Shown here: piece after piece, positions 9,467 to 18,029 of the stretch
Position numbering within the stretch: the first letter of the stretch is position 1
Layout of the letters: each line of letters opens with the position of its first letter
Assembly (NCBI RefSeq): GCF_040100845.1
Contig: NZ_JAZHSH010000001.1
Location: forward strand, 2,216,501 to 2,280,500
Length of the DNA stretch: 64,000 nucleotides
Direction: 5' to 3'
Source of the DNA: Chengkuizengella sp. SCS-71B
GTDB taxonomy: Bacteria; Bacillota; Bacilli; Paenibacillales; KCTC-33759
The notes under the pieces: generated by a model
Seen by the model: the letters and a program-made list of their open reading frames with translations, nothing else
Told to the model about the DNA's origin: nothing
Databases searched by the model: none
Program-made: the position numbers and the translations under genes

Positions 9467-9709
9467 AAAGCAATGAAAAGGACAATAGTTATTTTAACGG
9501 TTATACAGAGAAGGAAGGAAAGCTGAGAACTTCCTAACACAGAAAAATAACTTACCACCTTTGAGCTGTATTGGGGAATAAGAAAACCAATACCGTTATG
9601 CGACGTTACAGCAAATAGAGCCATTGATGAATCATTGATGGGAATCTGGGTGGAACCACGGATATACAACACATTCGTCCCTATTGTTGGGATGGGTGTG
9701 TTTTTTTTA
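9467..9709 (+). promoter_or_regulatory. T-box leader 2 (tRNA-Thr specific) with terminator
   Basis: A second complete T-box, offset by 264 bp and nearly identical to the first over about 240 bp. The specifier ACC is at 9554-9556, the T-box motif at 9647-9661 and the terminator at about 9669-9708 with an eight-T tail. The coding start of thrS lies 35 bp downstream. Two sequential antitermination decisions would tighten and sharpen the response to uncharged tRNA-Thr, as known for the multi-T-box thrZ leader of Bacillus subtilis. Confidence 0.88.
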
Positions 9710-9743
9710 TACAAACTATTCAAGAGGAAATGGAGTGTTATTC

Positions 9744-11668
9744 ATGAGTAAAAATCGTATTAAAATCGTTTTTCCAGATGGACAAATGAAGGAATTAAAT
9801 AAAGGGATTACTTTAGGGGAGATTACACAATCAATAAGCCCTAGTTTAAAAAAGAGGGCAGTAGCAGGGAAAGTAAATAACCAAATTGTAGATTTGAATA
9901 GAAAATTAACTGAGAATGCAAAAATAGAAATGATCACTATAGATTCTAATGAAGGAATAGATATAATGAGACATTCATCTGCACATGTGTTAGCACAAGC
10001 AGTAAAAAGAATTTACGGAAATGTGAGATTAGGGGTAGGACCTGTGATCGAAAATGGATTTTATTATGATATAGACCTGCCCAAAAAAATATCTTCAGAA
10101 GATTTATCAGAAATAGAGAAAGAAATGCAAAAAATCATAGATGAAAACTTAGAAATACAACGGATAGTGATAAGTAGAGATATGGCAGAGAAACTGTTTC
10201 AAGATATGGGTGATGACTTAAAATTAGAACTGTTAGAAGACATTCCTGTTGATGAAAAAATAACAATATACAAACAAGGAGAATTTATAGATCTGTGTCG
10301 TGGACCTCATTTGCCTTCAACTGGATTGATTAAAGCATTTAAATTAACAAAGGTTTCTGGTGCATATTGGAGAGGGGACAGCAATAATAAAATGCTTCAG
10401 CGTATCTATGGTGTTTCATTTTCCTCAAAAAAGGAAATGAAAAGTTATATTTCCTTTCTTGAAGAAGCATCAAAAAGAAATCATAAGAAACTCGGTCAAC
10501 AACTTGAGCTATTCATGTTTTCTGATGAAGCTGCAGGAATGCCGTTTTACTTGCCAAAGGGACAAATCATTCGAAATGAACTTGAAACAATGCTAAGAGA
10601 GATTCAACAAAAGTTAAGTTACCAGGAGGTACGCACTCCTTCTATGATGAAGCAAAAATTATGGGAAGATTCAGGACACTGGGCGCATTATAAAGAAAAT
10701 ATGTATTTCTCAGATGTAGATCATACTCGTTTTGCTTTGAAACCAATGAATTGTCCTGGTCATATGTTAATTTTTAAAAATAAATTACATTCTTATCGAG
10801 AATTACCACTCAGATTGGCTGAATTTGGGCAGGTCCATCGACATGAGTTTAGTGGATCATTAAATGGATTATTAAGAGTACGGACATTTTGTCAGGATGA
10901 TGCAAATATATTTTTGTAACACCTGAACAAATTAAAAGTGAAATCATTTCTATTATAAAATCTATAGATCTTATTTATAAAATCTTCGGCTTCGAATATG
11001 AAATAGAATTATCTACTAGACCAGATGACTCCCTAGGTGACGATGAATTATGGGATATAGCAGAAGGGGCTTTGAAAGATGTTCTGGAAAATCTAGATTG
11101 TGAATACAGGCTTAATGAAGGAGACGGCGCTTTTTACGGACCTAAAATTGATTTTCATATAAAGGATGCTATAAACAGAAGTCATCAATGTGCAACAGTA
11201 CAATTGGATTTTCAAATGCCTGAAAAATTTGATCTAAGTTACATTAATGAGAAAAACGAAAAACAACGTCCTGTTGTGATTCATAGGGCTGTTCTTGGTT
11301 CAATAGATCGATTTTTAGGGATATTAATTGAACATTTTGCTGGAGCATTCCCAACTTGGATAGCTCCAACACAGGTTAAAATCTTACCAGTTTCAATTGA
11401 AGCTCATCGAAATTATGTTGAAGAAATTAAAGATCAGATGAATGCAGTAAATATAAGATTGGAAATAGATTGGCGGGAAGAAAAACTTGGATATAAAATT
11501 AGAGAAGCTAAGATGCAGAAGGTTCCTTATATCCTCATTGTAGGGGACAAGGAGGTTCAGGATAACACTGTAAATGTACAGCAATTTGGTAAAATAGGAT
11601 CAGAACAGTACTTTTTAGAAAAATTTATTTCCAAAACAATCAATGAAATAAAACTTCGAAAACTTTAA
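9744..11668 (+). pseudogene. thrS: threonine--tRNA ligase, interrupted by one frameshift
   Basis: This encodes class II threonyl-tRNA synthetase, about 640 residues when both frames are joined, which is the normal family length. Frame one (9744-10919) holds the TGS domain, the editing domain with MRHSSAHVLAQAV and CRGPHLPSTG, and the catalytic core with MNCPGHM and HRHEFSG; it stops at TAA 10917. The rest (10916-11668) runs open in the -1 frame from VTPEQIKSEI through VIHRAVLGSIDRF to the anticodon-binding domain. The break is in a five-T run (10911-10915) where homology predicts six T or three T. Real start ATG 9744 has GGAG upstream. It could be a sequencing error, a decayed thrZ-type second copy, or a rare recoding site. 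Confidence 0.88.
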
Positions 11669-11799
11669 TAATATTTAAATTCTAGGTGGTCTTATGTCAA
11701 TGAAATATAGATGAATACGATCACCAGAATTGTATGATTACTAGTTCAATCTTTCGCTTGTAATAATTTACATTCAACCTGTTTGAATAATCTCTTTTA

Positions 11800-11808
11800 T
11801 GATATAAT
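11800..11808 (+). promoter_or_regulatory. extended -10 promoter for the MATE gene
   Basis: TGATATAAT (TGN plus perfect TATAAT) lies 45 bp before the MATE start codon. A TTGAAT at 11783 is too close (14 bp) for an ideal -35, so the extended -10 probably carries recognition. The rest of 11669-11853 shows nothing else. Confidence 0.4.
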
Positions 11809-11853
11809 TCTAGCTATTATTTTTAACGTTTTCGATGAAAAGAGGATAACAGG

Positions 11854-13230
11854 ATGATTCAAACAAAGACTAAAAAAGCTAAACTTCTACAATTTAACAC
11901 CATATTATTGCCTATACTCATTAGTCAGCTTGGTTTATTTTCCATGAACTTTTTTGATACTGTGATGTCTGGGCAAGTGAGTCCTGCTGATTTAGCTGGA
12001 GTAGCTATAGGTTCAAGTATATGGGTTCCTATATTTACTGGTCTTTCGGGAATTTTAATGGCTTTGACACCTATTGTTTCACAATATGTTGGTGCTGGAA
12101 AAAATGAAAAAATCACAAAAGTTGTAATCCAAACCATCTATTTGTCACTTATGATCACGTTTGTAATTATTATATTTGGCTTGTTGTTTTTGCAACTCAT
12201 TTTACAATCCATGAATCTAGAGTCAGATGTAAGAGTTATTGCATTCCATTATTTAAAAGCACTTTCATTCGGATTAATTCCTTTGTTTGTATACAATGTA
12301 CTAAGATATTTCATAGATGGATTAGGAGAAACTCGAACGACAATGTTCATTACATTGCTGTCGTTGCCTATAAATTTATTTTTTAACTATGTACTGATTT
12401 TTGGGAAATTCGGTTTCCCTAGATTAGGTGGTGTAGGTGCAGGTTACGCTTCAGCCATTACTTATTGGAGCATATTGTTGATTGCCCTATTCGTGATCAA
12501 AAAATTTCAGCCTTTTTCAAATTACAGATTGTTTAGTCAAATAGAGAAGATATCTTTTGAAGCTTGGGGTAGATTGTTGAAAATTGGAATACCGATTGGT
12601 TTTTCGATCTTTTTTGAAACGAGTATATTTGCAGCAGTCACGTTATTGATGAGTGAATTTGATACAAATACTATCGCTGCACATCAGTCAGCATTAAACT
12701 TTGCTTCTTTTTTGTACATGATTCCATTAAGTATATCCATGGCGCTTACGATTTCAGTCGGATTTGAAGTTGGTGCCAAACGTTATAGAGATGCAGTGCA
12801 ATATAGTTATATAGGAATAAGTTCGGCCATACTTATTTCCTTATTAAGTGCATTAGGTTTGTTTATCTTTATTGATCAAGTTGCAGGAATTTATACTCAA
12901 GATTCAACTGTATTAATGTTAACGAAACAGTTTCTATTTTTCGCTATTTTTTTCCAATTATCCGACGCAATTGCTGCACCAATTCAAGGTGCTCTACGTG
13001 GATATAAAGATGTAAATTCTACTTTTATATTAGCATTTGTGTCGTTCTGGATTATTGGACTCCCACTGGGTTATTGTTTAGCAAACTTTACAAGTTACGG
13101 GGCATTTGGATATTGGATAGGTTTAATATCTGGATTAGCAGTTGGGGCTGTCTGTTTAATACTTAGATTGGCTTATATTCAGAAGAAAAAATTTGTATAT
13201 ATAAAAAAAGAAGAACCGTCAACTTTATAA
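11854..13230 (+). CDS. MATE family efflux transporter
   Basis: A 458-residue inner-membrane transporter of the multidrug and toxic compound extrusion (NorM-like) family, which exports cationic compounds in exchange for Na+ or H+. It shows the duplicated six-helix layout: the first half opens with LPILISQLGLFSMNFFDTVMSGQ, and the second half begins at about residue 245 with a matching GIPIGFSIFFE...LMSEFDTNTIAAHQ. Start ATG 11854 has AAAGAGGATAAC upstream. It stands alone between terminators, so the substrate is unknown. Confidence 0.93.
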   Translation: MIQTKTKKAKLLQFNTILLPILISQLGLFSMNFFDTVMSGQVSPADLAGVAIGSSIWVPIFTGLSGILMALTPIVSQYVGAGKNEKITKVVIQTIYLSLMITFVIIIFGLLFLQLILQSMNLESDVRVIAFHYLKALSFGLIPLFVYNVLRYFIDGLGETRTTMFITLLSLPINLFFNYVLIFGKFGFPRLGGVGAGYASAITYWSILLIALFVIKKFQPFSNYRLFSQIEKISFEAWGRLLKIGIPIGFSIFFETSIFAAVTLLMSEFDTNTIAAHQSALNFASFLYMIPLSISMALTISVGFEVGAKRYRDAVQYSYIGISSAILISLLSALGLFIFIDQVAGIYTQDSTVLMLTKQFLFFAIFFQLSDAIAAPIQGALRGYKDVNSTFILAFVSFWIIGLPLGYCLANFTSYGAFGYWIGLISGLAVGAVCLILRLAYIQKKKFVYIKKEEPSTL

Positions 13231-13263
13231 CGTAAAGTGAAGTAATAGAATTAATAAAAGACG

Positions 13264-13290
13264 CTATCCAAATCTTTTGGATAGTTTTTT
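13264..13290 (+). terminator. rho-independent terminator after the MATE gene
   Basis: A perfect 9-bp stem CTATCCAAA / TTTGGATAG with a 3-nt loop is followed by six T. Confidence 0.85.
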
Positions 13291-13441
13291 TCTATATAGT
13301 ATTGGCTTTAAGTAACACATTCTTTTAAGAGATCATAAATTATCAAATAACGGATAATTGAAAAAATCGGTAAATAAATTAAGATTTAATTATTTAAACA
13401 ATCGATATTTAAAATTGTAAAAAATGTGGGATGGTGCAAAA

Positions 13442-14056
13442 GTGACTAAAATATTTTGTATTGGTAGAAATAAGACCGGAACGACATCTCTACAAAAAGC
13501 TTTTAGAGATTTAGGGTATACAGTTGGCAATCAACAAAAAGCAGAATTATTAATGGATGATTATATATATAGAAAAAACTTTGATAGTATTATAAATTAC
13601 TGTAAAACAGCAGACGTATTTCAAGATATTCCTTTTAGTCTCCCAGAAACTTATAAACATCTTGACAAAGCATATCCTGATAGCAAATTTATTTTAAGTA
13701 TTCGTGATAATTCTGAACAATGGTATAGTTCAATTACTAGATTCCATGCAAAATTGTTTGGTAAAGGAAAAATACCAACAATAGAAGTTCTAAAAAATGC
13801 TAGATATCTTTATAAAGGTTATATTTGGAAAATTTTTAAAGAAGTATATGGCGCTTCTGAAAATGACCCATATAATAAGGAGGTATTAATTAAGAATTAC
13901 GAAAAACATAACCGAGAAATCATAAATTATTTCAAATATAGACCAAATGATCTATTAGTCATTAATTTATCACAACCTAACTCATACAAAAAATTCTGTG
14001 AATTTTTAAATATTAAATCCCCTTATAATAAATTCCCTTGGGAAAACAAAACATAA
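13442..14056 (+). CDS. sulfotransferase family protein
   Basis: A protein of about 204 residues with the PAPS-dependent sulfotransferase fold. The 5'-phosphosulfate loop is GRNKTGTTS close to the N-terminus (P-loop-like), and the 3'-phosphate-binding strand is FILSIRDNSEQWYSS. Such proteins sulfate carbohydrates or other small acceptors in the cytoplasm. An in-frame ATG at 13424 lacks a ribosome binding site, while GTG 13442 has GGGATGGTG five bases upstream and gives the usual TKIFCIGR N-terminus. The gene faces the cupin/aldolase/glycosyltransferase group convergently and may belong to the same surface-glycan function. Acceptor unknown. Confidence 0.8.
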   Translation: MTKIFCIGRNKTGTTSLQKAFRDLGYTVGNQQKAELLMDDYIYRKNFDSIINYCKTADVFQDIPFSLPETYKHLDKAYPDSKFILSIRDNSEQWYSSITRFHAKLFGKGKIPTIEVLKNARYLYKGYIWKIFKEVYGASENDPYNKEVLIKNYEKHNREIINYFKYRPNDLLVINLSQPNSYKKFCEFLNIKSPYNKFPWENKT

Positions 14057-14081
14057 TTAGTGCATCCCTAACTTATAAAAA

Positions 14082-14140
14082 TCATCCGAAAAACATTGAT
14101 AATGAATTATCCGTCGAATCAATATCAAAAAAATCATAGT
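14082..14140 (-). pseudogene. relic of a family 2 glycosyltransferase gene
   Basis: Read on the minus strand this stretch encodes FDIDSTDNSLSM and then a stop. It matches, in protein and in bases, the FDNDSTDNSLSI segment of the intact glycosyltransferase at 15675-16397. Only this short piece remains. With the cupin relic at 15513-15570 it suggests a former duplication of a glycosyltransferase/cupin module. Confidence 0.6.
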
Positions 14141-14151
14141 TAAATTGAGAT

Positions 14152-14601
14152 TCAAAGCTTTCTTTCCCATTTATAAGGTATAGTTTTATCATTAGGAAGA
14201 AGTCTGTCTTCATCTTTATTTTCAAAATCATAAGCAATGTTATTCATATGAAGAAGAATAGCCGGGTCATTACTTAACGTTTTGAAGCCGTGCCATACTC
14301 CCGGAGGAATTTGTACTAGTAATGGGTCTTTCTCTACGATATATATTTCTTTAATCTGATTAAATGAAATCGAATTTTCCCTTGTATCATAAAGTACTAG
14401 CAACAACTCACCTCTTATTAGAGTGATTTGGTCTATTTGTTTACGATGCCGATACCATGCCTTAATAACTCCTGGGTTCGTAGCAGTAATATATGCTTGA
14501 CCGAATCCAGGAAATTCTGCATCATCATTTCTCTGCACTTCCATTAAAAAACCTTTTTCATTTGTTACTTTTTTTAGTGACATAATTTCTATTTCGTCCA
14601 C
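14152..14601 (-). CDS. RmlC-like cupin, dTDP-4-dehydrorhamnose 3,5-epimerase family
   Basis: A 149-residue single-domain cupin related to dTDP-4-keto sugar 3,5-epimerases. Family marks are GFLMEVQRNDD near the N-terminus, WYRHRKQID (the His position of RmlC), the strand LIRGELLLVLYD, and IPPGVWHGFKTL. It is shorter than full RmlC (about 180 residues), so it may be a related isomerase or epimerase acting on another nucleotide sugar. GTG 14601 follows AAGGAGGA. It lies 95 bp downstream of the aldolase-like gene and is probably co-transcribed with it and the upstream glycosyltransferase. Confidence 0.78.
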   Translation of the reverse strand: MDEIEIMSLKKVTNEKGFLMEVQRNDDAEFPGFGQAYITATNPGVIKAWYRHRKQIDQITLIRGELLLVLYDTRENSISFNQIKEIYIVEKDPLLVQIPPGVWHGFKTLSNDPAILLHMNNIAYDFENKDEDRLLPNDKTIPYKWERKL

Positions 14602-14696
14602 TTTTCTTCCTCCTTAATTCATGAAGATATATTATAAATATGAACTATGAATGACTTTGATTCCTATATTCCCGGTAGTCTGAAGAGATCTTTCTT

Positions 14697-15494
14697 TCAG
14701 GTATTCTGTATCTGTTCCAAAAGTGATGCATGTTTAAGGTCAAAAAAATCTTTTGGAGCATTAGTGTAATCATGCAGGAAATTTCTTATTAATAAAGCTT
14801 CTTCCTTAAGAGACAAACATAAATTATTCCTATCCAGCGAATCCCTGAAACTTCTTCCTAACCATCCTATAGAGGTTTTTAACCTTAATTGTTCAAATAA
14901 TATTAATTCTGGATTTACGGGAAGTGTTGTATCGGATAATTTTGCTATACCGCCGAACCCCCACGGTAATTTTTTTTTGTTAATAACCATGGCATATTCT
15001 TCTAACGACCCATTTAATATCGGTTCAAAAATAGTTTTGTATCCATAACTTATGCTAAGATCATTAAATCCTATATGAATTTCATGAACCCCCTTCAATT
15101 CAACTATTTTAGGAAGTAATTCTGCTGCTTCCTTAGTTTCAATTAACAGGCTGTTGATTACAGCTCCATCTGTTAGTTTAAGGAAAGTGTTTACTTCATC
15201 CATAGTATGAAAAAAAGGAAGCATCACGATATCAGCTCCCATCTGAACCACGGTCTCTACTTCTTTTTTTGAATTTTTACTAATAGGATTTATACGGACC
15301 AAAAGTGAATTTTTTTTAAAATTTTTCTTTATTATTGGAATATCGATGATCGTGTGATCAGATAAGAAAAGGTTTTTACCAGATTGGCGAATGGACTTCC
15401 CTATTACCTCCAAGTCTATCATAATTCGATCTATTCCTGCAGATTGTACATAATTAGCCATAATAGGGTCATTAGTAATAAAGGTGAAAATCAT
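14697..15494 (-). CDS. HpcH/HpaI aldolase / citrate lyase beta-like family protein
   Basis: A 265-residue TIM-barrel protein of the HpcH/HpaI (CitE-like) family. Visible family features are the N-terminal DRIMIDLEVIGK segment, LLVRINPI (Arg contacting the carboxylate/phosphate), GADIVMLPFF, SLLIETKEA (metal-binding Glu) and IGFNDLSISYG (Asp metal ligand). Such enzymes form or cleave C-C bonds of pyruvate- or CoA-linked substrates. Here it sits between an RmlC-like cupin and a glycosyltransferase, so a role in making an acidic sugar or sugar substituent is an inference. ATG 15494 has GGGAGTAAG upstream, overlapping a cupin relic. Confidence 0.75.
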   Translation of the reverse strand: MIFTFITNDPIMANYVQSAGIDRIMIDLEVIGKSIRQSGKNLFLSDHTIIDIPIIKKNFKKNSLLVRINPISKNSKKEVETVVQMGADIVMLPFFHTMDEVNTFLKLTDGAVINSLLIETKEAAELLPKIVELKGVHEIHIGFNDLSISYGYKTIFEPILNGSLEEYAMVINKKKLPWGFGGIAKLSDTTLPVNPELILFEQLRLKTSIGWLGRSFRDSLDRNNLCLSLKEEALLIRNFLHDYTNAPKDFFDLKHASLLEQIQNT

Positions 15495-15512
15495 AGTTTC
15501 TTACTCCCAACT

Positions 15513-15570
15513 ATACGGTATAGTTTTATCTGTATGGGGAAGTCTGTCCTTATCTTTATTGGACAATCGG
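15513..15570 (-). pseudogene. C-terminal relic of a second RmlC-like cupin gene
   Basis: On the minus strand this encodes NKDKDRLPHTDKTIPYSWE and a stop, matching the C-terminus of the intact cupin (ENKDEDRLLPNDKTIPYKWE at 14152-14601) in protein and DNA. No cupin sequence remains upstream of it. The gap 15571-15674 holds nothing else. Confidence 0.7.
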
Positions 15571-15674
15571 CATTTGTCAATGTAACCAATAGATTTCTTA
15601 TACAATAAAAATTGTTTCTTTCCATTGATAATATGATGTTATTTCAATATAAATAACATATAAATTAATAAACT

Positions 15675-16397
15675 TTACAATATTTTAACAGCTCCTTTTT
15701 TTAAACTTTCAAATACCTGGAGTTTTTTTCTTTCATCCCATAAATAATGATTTCCCCATTGTCTAGCTATATCGGTTTTTCTAAGTTTTGTTTTTAATTC
15801 TGACGATCGGCTGTTAAAATAATCAAAACCTAAATATTTATAATGTAAAAGTTTGACTTCTTTTTTAATTGGTTTTTTAACATTACCCGAAGGAGAAGCA
15901 AAATGCCTACCAACAGAAAAGTTGATTTCTTTAATCTCATTCGGCTTGAAAATTTGAGGTTTATCCAAAACTGGACTTTTAACACCAACCTTTATACTTT
16001 CATACAAAGGTTTGTCATTATTGGGGAATGAATCTGAAACCATGTTATAACCCTCAGCTTCAATGATTGTGATCCCATCGAAAGTACAGACTTGTAGATA
16101 TTCTCTAAGGTTAGGATGATATAAATGTTCATCTATGTTACAGATGATAACCCAGTCGGCCTTGCTTTGTTTCCAAAAATGGTTGTATAGGTAGAGCAAT
16201 GAGAGTAGCATATTATCACCTTGTATTTTAAACCTGTTCACAATCACTTTAGAATGCGACCGTAGAATTGATAATGAATTGTCAGTTGAGTCATTATCAA
16301 AAATATAATACTGGTCAACTATGTTGTCATAATGCTTGAAAAAATAGGGTAGCATTTTTTCTTCGTTCCAGCATAGGGCATATAAGTGAATTTTCAT
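15675..16397 (-). CDS. glycosyltransferase family 2 protein
   Basis: A 240-residue GT-A fold enzyme that moves a sugar from a nucleotide donor to an acceptor. The N-terminus YALCWNEEKMLPYFFKHY and the nucleotide-binding YIFDNDSTDNSLSIL are the family pattern, followed by WVIICNIDEHLYHP, which supplies the metal-binding D-x-D/D-E position. A TTG at 16415 is in frame, but GAGAGGAGTG places translation at ATG 16397. It probably heads a leftward unit with the aldolase-like and cupin genes. Acceptor and sugar unknown. Confidence 0.8.
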   Translation of the reverse strand: MKIHLYALCWNEEKMLPYFFKHYDNIVDQYYIFDNDSTDNSLSILRSHSKVIVNRFKIQGDNMLLSLLYLYNHFWKQSKADWVIICNIDEHLYHPNLREYLQVCTFDGITIIEAEGYNMVSDSFPNNDKPLYESIKVGVKSPVLDKPQIFKPNEIKEINFSVGRHFASPSGNVKKPIKKEVKLLHYKYLGFDYFNSRSSELKTKLRKTDIARQWGNHYLWDERKKLQVFESLKKGAVKIL

Positions 16398-16706
16398 GCA
16401 ATTCACTCCTCTCAATACATTTGTATATATTTTAATACAGGTTGTTTTAATACGTTAATCCACCATTTCCCAGGCTCTGAGTAAAAACACAACATAACTT
16501 CTTCTTCATTTAATGAGATATCTTATGATTAGGATGGCATCCTTGATTGGACATATGTCTTGCTTTATGCAAATTCCGCATTTTGGTAAGGAATGAAATA
16601 ATCAATGTTCCCTCTTAGGTTATTCAAATCTCAAGATAGTATAAGAAATGAGATATGATACAATAGATTTGGTATTATAGTTGTTCAACAGGGGGAAACA
16701 TGACGT

Positions 16707-17864
16707 ATGGAATTTATAGTAGAGTATTTATCATTTTTCGTGATACAAAATGAAGGACAAGAAAATGGGACATCCCTTTCCTTTCGACATTATCAAACAT
16801 TAAATCGAGAAGAGTATCAGCAAAGTGAAATTAAGAGCTTTTTAGATGAAGAATATATAAGGATTACAAAACGAAAAGTAGAGAAACATCCTCAATCGAA
16901 TCAAACACCTACAAAAATTGGTTATTTTATCGTTGAACCCGGGCATGAACTCACGAGCAATCCTAACTACAATTTGTTCCAAAGATTACTTCAAGCACAA
17001 GATAAACAGGAATACTTAGATTTCAGCGATGAACTAGTTCGAATGTACATGGATACAAGCTCCGTGCGGGGAGGAGCACTGGTGATTGCTAGGGCTAAAA
17101 TAGACAAATATGGAGATGAACCATTTGTTTTCGTAATGAAGTGTGATTTTGAACCCAAAATAGCACGTATCTCAGATGAAAAGAATTTGATCTCACAGGT
17201 GGAAATGGCTATTAGTGCAAGAAATATTAAATCGATACAATATCCATTTATGCCTGAACCTGGAATTCGTGAGGAATATGAACTAAAAATTCATCAGTCA
17301 TCTCATGCTAGGTATTTTGAAGACTTCCTTAAATATGTCACTTATGAAAAATCAATGCCAGAAATTGTGAATGAACAGATGATCACGATGGTAAACCAAT
17401 ATGTTGAGGATAAATGGCAGCATAAAGAAGGGCATATAGAACAGGAAGAACGAAAAAAAGAGGAAGAAAGCTTAGAATTATGGGCTGCATCTGAAAAAAG
17501 AGAATTACAACAAAGGTGGAGTCATGAACAGGTTATGCAAGCGGCCAATCAACTAGTAGAGCAGAAAGATGATATTGAGCTTAAGTTTAAGTTAGATGGA
17601 ATTCAAGTAAAGGGTTTATTGGAACAGTATGGTGATCAAATACACCTAGCCAAACTAAATGGTCGTTTTGTCGTTATGATAGATGGAGATTCATTTCAGT
17701 TTGAAAAGGGAGTTTCACCTATCGAACTGCTTCATCCCGAAGATTTTGAATCTGTGATTGAAAGAATAAAAACAAGACCAAACTCGATTAAAGAAGAATT
17801 TCAAACCAATTCAACTTTAGAACCCAGACACAACGCTTTAGACGATTCTCCTCCTTGGGAATAA
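16707..17864 (+). CDS. DUF3900-like conserved protein
   Basis: A 385-residue soluble protein that I associate from memory with the DUF3900 family of Bacillales; function unknown. The N-terminal 220 residues (FIVEYLSFFVIQNEG... HSSHARYFEDFLKYV) are the conserved part. A charged helical stretch, probably coiled coil, spans about residues 235-290 (EEQEERKKEEESLELW). A C-terminal segment of about 70 residues follows. No signal peptide or membrane helix. ATG 16707 is weakly supplied with GGGGGAAACATGACGT upstream. The gene stands alone. Confidence 0.65.
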   Translation: MEFIVEYLSFFVIQNEGQENGTSLSFRHYQTLNREEYQQSEIKSFLDEEYIRITKRKVEKHPQSNQTPTKIGYFIVEPGHELTSNPNYNLFQRLLQAQDKQEYLDFSDELVRMYMDTSSVRGGALVIARAKIDKYGDEPFVFVMKCDFEPKIARISDEKNLISQVEMAISARNIKSIQYPFMPEPGIREEYELKIHQSSHARYFEDFLKYVTYEKSMPEIVNEQMITMVNQYVEDKWQHKEGHIEQEERKKEEESLELWAASEKRELQQRWSHEQVMQAANQLVEQKDDIELKFKLDGIQVKGLLEQYGDQIHLAKLNGRFVVMIDGDSFQFEKGVSPIELLHPEDFESVIERIKTRPNSIKEEFQTNSTLEPRHNALDDSPPWE

Positions 17865-18029
17865 GGATTTTAAAAAAGATGAAAAATTCCTTATCGTTTT
17901 TTTCTATTGCATTATAATGGAATCATACTATAATCATAATTGAGTAATTACATAATATTGTAAAACAGAAATATGAATTTATAGTGTATTATTTAAAAGA
18001 ATTTGAATTCAGCAATAGGGGGAAATAAT

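Noticed and set aside
9136-9723. Two similar minus-strand ORFs of about 90 codons
   Set aside because: Their likeness to each other is explained by the duplicated T-box leaders on the plus strand.
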